NCBI GenBank assembly: GCA_023511295.1
Contig: JAIMBT010000014.1
Location: forward strand, 1 to 64,000
Length of the DNA: 64,000 bases
Direction: 5' to 3'
Source: Alicyclobacillus sp.
GTDB taxonomy: Bacteria > Bacillota > Bacilli > Alicyclobacillales > Alicyclobacillaceae
Shown in pieces: positions 59,123 through 64,000 of this stretch; the first letter of the stretch is position 1, and each line of letters opens with the position of its first letter. A model generated the notes under the pieces. It did no database searches. It had not been told where the DNA came from and worked only from the letters and a program-made list of their open reading frames with translations. The position numbers were made by a program, and so were the translations under genes.

Positions 59123-61087
59123 CGCCCCTGCACTCCCCCGCTGAAGGCCCGGAATCACCCGGCGCAGGTAGTTGAAGCGGGCCACCACGAGGTAGACCAC
59201 CATCGCACCGGCGAAGATACCGACCACGATGCCGAAATCGGGCCAAATGTTCACTCCACGCGGTAACAGGTGGGTCAAGTCCAGGATGGCGACCACGCTG
59301 TGAGCCAGCCCAAACAAGACGGGTGCCGCGAACAGCAATAGGAGTTCGCGTGTGAGGACAGACTTCGCCTCTCGTGTCTGCAGGCCGATGCGTCGCAGAG
59401 CGGTGAACTGCCGCTGGTCTTCCTCCAATTGCGCTTGCAATCGGAAGTACAGCGCGCTTCCACAAGCGAGAAAGAACAGGACGCTGACGAACATTCCCGC
59501 AAATATCATCGTGGAGAAAAGTTGCTCCGTCTCCGCGTACGTCGGTACAGGGCTTTCGTAGTGCGCATCCCGGACGTTGCGGGGAATCTGCGCGTACATC
59601 TCCTGAATCGCCGACTGCGCGTGCTGCCAGTTCGATACCAAGAACGCGTGCATCGTCCAGTGGGATGGGCCCGGCGCCATCGCCGACCATTGCGCGTAGT
59701 CCTGATCTGGGACCACCAATGTGTACATAGGCGCACTGCGGATGGTGTTCATCAGCGCAGCATGGATGGTCCGATCAATGACGATGGGCTGTGTATCATG
59801 GCCGGGCACGACTACCTGGCCACTCGTCGCATGGTCGAATGGACCCGCAATGAAGGCCGGCGACAGCTGCAGGAACGCGTGGCCTGCACGAGGGGGTGGG
59901 ACCACGGGAAGGTATTTCCGCAGCGTGGGCTCGGACTGTCTCAGTGCAGCCTCTGTGCGTTCAAAGGTCGAGGCCGACATCACGTAGACGGGAGTGTCCG
60001 ACTTCGACTGGGCGAGGCGGAACGGCAGGACCAACACGGGCAGCGTGGTTTGCTGCCGGACGGCGAAGTGGTGCGCTTCGAAGGTTGATCTCGCTTGTTG
60101 CGCAGAAACGGGAAGCGGAGTGCCCTGTTGCTCAGCCACCATGAGCGTGTAGGGATCTCCTTGGGTGGTGACCACCTGGATGTCGTGTTGTAACCCGAAC
60201 ACCCCGCCCATGCTGGTGATCACCACTGCGGCGAGCATCGTGACGACCGTCAACACGCGGGCGTTGTCGCGGATGCGGTGGGCCAGCCGGCCCACGACCA
60301 AGATCTGTTTCCCAGATCCGCTCCGTTTACGCAAGTGGCTGAGCACCATCACCGAGACTTGGCTGTACAACAGATACGTCCCGAGGCCCGTGAGAATGAG
60401 AATCGGGACCATCGTCGCGACGACCGCTTTGCTGTAGGCGAGGGCGAGGTCATAGGCGGCCGCCAGACAGGCCAAGGAGAGGAACACCAGCCACCACGAG
60501 AACCTCGGGGGTTTTTGCTGCGCGCGCTGGCCGAGCATCAACGCCCTTGGCGTGCGCCGACGGATGCGCCAAGCCGTGAACAAAGCCTCCGCCAGGAACA
60601 CGCAGCCGAAGACGGCGAGTGCCAGATGCAGTGCCCGCGCCGGGAGCTGAAACGGGATGGAGACGGGAAGTTGCAAGAGCCTATCCATCGCCATCAAGAA
60701 CAACTTTGTCAAACCTGCGCCGGCCGCCATGCCGACGACCATGGCTGCAGCCGCCATCAGGATGCTCTCAAAAAGCACCATCTGCCCAATCTGCCCCGGC
60801 CTGGCGCCGAGGACGAGGAACAGGCCGAACTCCCGCCCGCGGAGGCGGAGCAGGGCACTATGAAAGAAAAAGATGAAGAAGACGGCGAAGGCGATGACGA
60901 TGTACTGGCAGAGGGTCAAGATGGCCTGCGCGGTGCTCGTCATGTGGCTGTGTTCCACTGTCGGGTTGTAGAGAAAGCAGGCGAACATGAAGAAGACCAT
61001 CACGGCGACCGCACTGGATGCCAAGTAGCCGATGTAACGGCGCGCATGGCCCAGGGCGTTCTTCAAGATCAGTTGGCGCCAGCTCAT
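59120..61087 (-). CDS. BceB-type FtsX permease
   Basis: The 655-residue protein has ten membrane helices in the 1+3+2+4 layout of Bce permeases and a large extracellular domain (about 300-520) between helices 7 and 8. FtsX repeats are seen in LFLVLGARPGQIGQMVLFES and FTALRRIGLQTREAKSVL. It works with the ATPase at 61084 in resistance to cell-wall-active peptides and in signalling to the neighbouring kinase. Its ATG overlaps the ATPase stop by four bases. Confidence 0.9.
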   Translation of the reverse strand: MSWRQLILKNALGHARRYIGYLASSAVAVMVFFMFACFLYNPTVEHSHMTSTAQAILTLCQYIVIAFAVFFIFFFHSALLRLRGREFGLFLVLGARPGQIGQMVLFESILMAAAAMVVGMAAGAGLTKLFLMAMDRLLQLPVSIPFQLPARALHLALAVFGCVFLAEALFTAWRIRRRTPRALMLGQRAQQKPPRFSWWLVFLSLACLAAAYDLALAYSKAVVATMVPILILTGLGTYLLYSQVSVMVLSHLRKRSGSGKQILVVGRLAHRIRDNARVLTVVTMLAAVVITSMGGVFGLQHDIQVVTTQGDPYTLMVAEQQGTPLPVSAQQARSTFEAHHFAVRQQTTLPVLVLPFRLAQSKSDTPVYVMSASTFERTEAALRQSEPTLRKYLPVVPPPRAGHAFLQLSPAFIAGPFDHATSGQVVVPGHDTQPIVIDRTIHAALMNTIRSAPMYTLVVPDQDYAQWSAMAPGPSHWTMHAFLVSNWQHAQSAIQEMYAQIPRNVRDAHYESPVPTYAETEQLFSTMIFAGMFVSVLFFLACGSALYFRLQAQLEEDQRQFTALRRIGLQTREAKSVLTRELLLLFAAPVLFGLAHSVVAILDLTHLLPRGVNIWPDFGIVVGIFAGAMVVYLVVARFNYLRRVIPGLQRGSAGA

Positions 61088-61848
61088 GATGGCCTCCCCT
61101 CCAGGACCGCAAGGCTGGACAAGATCTCCTGGAAGAAGTCCTCCCGTCGCTGTGTCCCATCTCGATCCAGTTGGGAGAAGACGCGCCCATCCCGGATGAA
61201 CACAATCCGTCCGCTGTAACTGGCCGCAAACGGGTCGTGGGTCACCATGAGAATGGTGGAACGCAGCTCCTGATTCAGCCGCTGAAACACTTCGAGAAGG
61301 GCCTGGGACGATGCCGAGTCGAGATTGCCCGTTGGTTCGTCCGCCAGGATGATGTCCGGTTGGTGGACGATGGCGCGCGCCACGGCCGTGCGTTGCTGTT
61401 GACCGCCCGAGAGTTCATACGGGTAGCGGTCCAGGTCATCCGCCAAGCCCAAAAATCGCACCGTTTCGATGACCCGTTCGCGCACGTGCGGCCCCTTGTG
61501 CCCATCCAAGGTGAGCGGAAGCGCGACGTTTTCCGCGAGTGTCAGCGTATCGAGCAAGTTGTAGTCCTGAAACACGAAGCCCAGGTGGCGACGGCGAAAC
61601 AGCGCGAGTTGGTCGGCGCCGAGCGCTGTCACGGACTGATCTCGCAGCCAGATCTCCCCGCTGGTCGGCTGGTCGAGTCCGGCCAGGAGGTTGAGCAGCG
61701 TCGTCTTGCCGCTGCCGGAAGGACCCATGATGCTGACAAACTCCCCTTCATCGACCGTCAGGTCAATCCCATTCAGCGCCTTGTGCACAGCACCGGCGTA
61801 TTTGGCTCCGTAGACTTTCGTCAGGTGTTTCACCTGCAAGACTGGCAA
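61084..61848 (-). CDS. BceA-type ABC ATPase
   Basis: The 254-residue ATPase has Walker A GPSGSGKTT, Q-loop FQDYNLLDTL (typical for MacB/Bce ATPases), LSGGQQQRTAVARAI and ILADEPTGNLD. The start is TTG at 61848 with GAGGAGG at good spacing; that site is the 3' arm of a small hairpin (CTCCTCG with CGAGGAG), which might reduce translation. Confidence 0.92.
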   Translation of the reverse strand: MPVLQVKHLTKVYGAKYAGAVHKALNGIDLTVDEGEFVSIMGPSGSGKTTLLNLLAGLDQPTSGEIWLRDQSVTALGADQLALFRRRHLGFVFQDYNLLDTLTLAENVALPLTLDGHKGPHVRERVIETVRFLGLADDLDRYPYELSGGQQQRTAVARAIVHQPDIILADEPTGNLDSASSQALLEVFQRLNQELRSTILMVTHDPFAASYSGRIVFIRDGRVFSQLDRDGTQRREDFFQEILSSLAVLEGRPS

Positions 61849-61923
61849 TCTGAAGGCCTCCTCGTCGTGTATCTTTCGTCACGAGGAGAGTATCGCATGA
61901 ACACAGGCCGACTACCTTCGCGA

Positions 61924-61955
61924 AACCTTACAGCACCAGCCGGACAACCTTACAG
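61924..61955. promoter_or_regulatory. Direct repeats before bceA, candidate response-regulator site
   Basis: AACCTTACAG occurs twice, 22 bases apart (61924-61933, 61946-61955), the spacing expected for an OmpR-family dimer. The second copy overlaps the last codons of the kinase gene. Confidence 0.5.
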
Positions 61956-63149
61956 TTTCGTCACCTGACCCGTTGCCGGCCCATCGTCCGGGTCGGCGAT
62001 ACGGTCCGGCCGGCTGGTCTCGCGGCTCCGCCCCGCGACACCCCATCCATCGCGGCCTCCGTGCGTCATCGGCTGGAAATAGCGTTCGCGGGGGACCGTG
62101 ACCGACACCGTCGTTCCCACACCCTCTGCCGAGGAGATGGAGACATCCATCCCGAGCCGATTCGCCACCTCCCGCACCAAGTACAGCCCCATCCCCGTGG
62201 CCCGCGAATGGGTGCGTCCGTTGGCCCCAGTGTAGAACGGATCAAACACGCGGCGCACGTCTCGCTGCGGAATGCCGATGCCGTTGTCCGCGAAGTCGAT
62301 GCGAACCGCCTCGTCGAAGGGCGTCAAGCGGATGCGAAAGACGTGCGTCTCCGCCTCGGCTCGATATCCGTACTGCAGCGCGTTGCGCACGATTTGGTCC
62401 GCGATGAAACGGAACCACTTTCGATCCGTCGACACCACGACGCGCTCCCTGTCACACTCGATCTTCGGGTACATCGACTGGCGGATCCACGAGCGCTTGT
62501 GCTCGTTGACGACCTCGCGCAGCGCGGCAAGTAGATCAAACGCTTCAAACCGCGCGTCGAATTCGAACGCATGGAGACGTGCCGTGGAGAGCATGGCCCC
62601 AAGTGACCCGTCGAGCCGCGCACACTCCTGCGCCAGGCTGTCCAACACAGGCAGCACCTGCTCGGCAATCTCCGGCCGCGATCCGACGAGTTGCCGCAGT
62701 TCCTGTTCCATGAGCTGAATCGCCGTCACAGGCGTCTTCATCTGATGCACGAACCGGGTGGAAAAGGTCTGAAAGAAGCGACGGCGCTCCTCCAGTTCTG
62801 ACAGTTCACGGGCGTAGCGGTTGTAGTAGGTATGGAGCACCTGTAAAAACAGGCGTTGTTCCGCCGTCGCTGCCGTGACGAACACACCCGCACCGTGCAA
62901 GCCCTGGTTCGTCCCGCGAATCCGGCTCTGCGCCTCCTGGTAGAATGGCCGGCGCAGCCAATACTCGACGCAAAGGAAGATGCCGTCACAGGCGGCGGCG
63001 AGCAAAAACGCGTAGAGGATGTCCGAGAATGGAATCCCGGAGCCATGCTCACTCGCCGCCAGTACCAAGGCCGCGGTCAGCAGGGCGAAGCCAAGCAAGG
63101 AAAAGAGTCCGAGGCGCCATTGGTCACGTAGAAAGATCCACAGGCTCAT
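61950..63149 (-). CDS. BceS-type intramembrane-sensing histidine kinase
   Basis: The 399-residue protein has two N-terminal membrane helices with a short extracellular loop, HisKA-like FVHQMKTPVTAIQLM, and HATPase motifs QIVRNALQYG, DNGIGIPQRD and TGMGLYLVREVANRL. It lacks an extracellular sensor domain, as Bce kinases do; it senses through BceAB. A disordered tail of about 45 residues follows the ATPase domain. It overlaps the regulator gene by four bases. Confidence 0.9.
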   Translation of the reverse strand: MSLWIFLRDQWRLGLFSLLGFALLTAALVLAASEHGSGIPFSDILYAFLLAAACDGIFLCVEYWLRRPFYQEAQSRIRGTNQGLHGAGVFVTAATAEQRLFLQVLHTYYNRYARELSELEERRRFFQTFSTRFVHQMKTPVTAIQLMEQELRQLVGSRPEIAEQVLPVLDSLAQECARLDGSLGAMLSTARLHAFEFDARFEAFDLLAALREVVNEHKRSWIRQSMYPKIECDRERVVVSTDRKWFRFIADQIVRNALQYGYRAEAETHVFRIRLTPFDEAVRIDFADNGIGIPQRDVRRVFDPFYTGANGRTHSRATGMGLYLVREVANRLGMDVSISSAEGVGTTVSVTVPRERYFQPMTHGGRDGWGVAGRSRETSRPDRIADPDDGPATGQVTKL

Positions 63150-64000
63150 GGCGTCCCGGCCCCTCCGTCTGCACGCGCCGTCCCGCCACCTGCGCGCCGG
63201 GATGGTGCGTTGGCGGCCGGCGGGTTGGCGGAAGGGGCCTCTCCGCCCTGGCTCGCCCCTTCACCGCCGGCGCGCCGTGACGGCGGATTTACATGCGGGG
63301 CCGGTGGACGAGCGGAACTCACCGCATCCACATCCAGGCGGTAGCCGAGGCCGCGGACCGTCAACACGGCGCCGTCCAGTCCCAGGCCGCTGAGCTTGCG
63401 GCGCAACCGCGTCACGTTCACCGTCAGTGTATTGTCGTCGACGAAGTGTACGTCGTCCCATAGCGCCTCGAGCAAGGCCTGACGGGATACAATTTGCCCA
63501 TCCGCCTTCAATAATTGGAACAACAGTTGCAGCTCCGTCTTGGTGAGTGGTTCCTCCCGCTCGCCGTACGCGACAACGGCTTTGTCGAGGTGTAGACGCA
63601 GTGTTCCAACCGCGATGCTGTCGCCCGCATGAAGCGGGTCGATTCGCAAAGCCTGCGCGTACTCACCGTACGCCCGTCGCAGCAGCGCGCGGATTTTGGC
63701 GAGCAGCACATCGGGGTGAAAGGGTTTCGTGATGTAGTCGTCGCCCCCGTTTTCCAGCGCATAGACTTTGTCCATCTCGCTGTCCCGGGCGGAAATGAAG
63801 ATGATGGGAACCTTGAGGGAACGGCGAATTTGACGACACCAATAGAAACCGTCGTAATACGGGAGGTTGATGTCGAGCAGGATGAGGTCCGGCTGCACCT
63901 CCTCCACCTCCGCGGCGATGTCGCGCAGACGCGTGGCGAGCGTCACGCCGAAGCCGTATCGCGTGAGCTCCCCGTGCAGCAGACCCGCGACGGTCGCATC
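63146..64000 (-). CDS. BceR-type response regulator, 5' end outside the window
   Basis: The OmpR-type regulator runs off the right edge; the first residues, including the N-terminal acidic pair, are missing. Visible are the phospho-acceptor Asp in LILLDINLPYYDGF, Lys in YITKPFHPDVL, and the winged-helix domain with LTKTELQLLFQLL and VRGLGYRLDVDA. After the DNA-binding domain there is a Pro/Ala/Gly/Arg-rich tail of about 55 residues with a repeated PSRRAGG motif, which is unusual for this family. Confidence 0.9.
   Translation of the reverse strand, partial: DATVAGLLHGELTRYGFGVTLATRLRDIAAEVEEVQPDLILLDINLPYYDGFYWCRQIRRSLKVPIIFISARDSEMDKVYALENGGDDYITKPFHPDVLLAKIRALLRRAYGEYAQALRIDPLHAGDSIAVGTLRLHLDKAVVAYGEREEPLTKTELQLLFQLLKADGQIVSRQALLEALWDDVHFVDDNTLTVNVTRLRRKLSGLGLDGAVLTVRGLGYRLDVDAVSSARPPAPHVNPPSRRAGGEGASQGGEAPSANPPAANAPSRRAGGGTARADGGAGTP

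Overview
This is a GC-rich window of about 60 percent GC from a Gram-positive bacterium. Almost every real gene has a strong GGAGG-type ribosome binding site. Typical Bacillota systems are present: CcpA-type cre sites, a phosphotransferase fructose locus, a Bce-type peptide resistance module, an ECF vitamin transporter and a candidate SigO/RsoA-like sigma pair. The mix of high GC and Bacilli-type gene families suggests an Alicyclobacillaceae-like member of the Bacilli. That placement is inference, because no rRNA or other diagnostic marker lies in the window. I saw no tRNA, rRNA, CRISPR array, transposase or phage gene.

Left part (1-14500), nearly all on the minus strand: a flavin reductase, LLM monooxygenase and metallo-hydrolase operon with a perfect cre site, ending in a NuoF-like gene that has lost its 5' end. 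Next come a YeiH-type exporter with a small gene behind it, a YjeM-type transporter, a block of hairpin repeats, an M20 amidohydrolase, a peptide-binding lipoprotein, and an RraA-like, nitrilase and MFS operon.

Potassium locus (14600-24074): kdpF-A-B-C plus a sensor gene carrying two tandem KdpD sensor modules and no kinase. Divergently there is a separate membrane histidine kinase (the KdpD C-terminal half) with KdpE. A 27-residue membrane peptide gene precedes kdpF, and a KdpE-box-like element lies in the divergent promoter region.

Middle (24100-38100): a PcaF-like thiolase, a secreted protein, an MFS carrier divergent from a GntR-lhgO pair with a clear operator, a metal-efflux set (ArsR-type regulator, CzcD and a second CDF-like protein), a peptide ABC operon (two permeases and a paralogue of the first binding protein), an SPW-repeat membrane protein and a frameshifted methyltransferase.

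Sugar locus (38380-44500): fruR-fruK-fruA on the minus strand, with a separate EIIA, ptsI and a small unknown gene divergently. The control region holds a cre site and direct repeats.

Accessory catabolic operon (44630-52117): GntR, SDR, M28 peptidase, a 57-residue protein, amidase, aspartoacylase-like deacylase and ketopantoate-reductase-like enzyme. It is driven by a near-consensus promoter that overlaps a palindrome. A PiT-like carrier diverges from it.

Right part (53300-64000): the most unusual locus is a c-di-GMP-I type riboswitch with an overlapping terminator/antiterminator in front of a small region-2-like sigma subunit. This is followed by a secreted protein, a region-4-only sigma-like protein and a small basic protein. 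Beyond it lie an EcfA1-A2-T-S transporter operon, a second block of the hairpin repeats, and a BceAB transporter with its two-component system, whose response regulator runs off the right edge.
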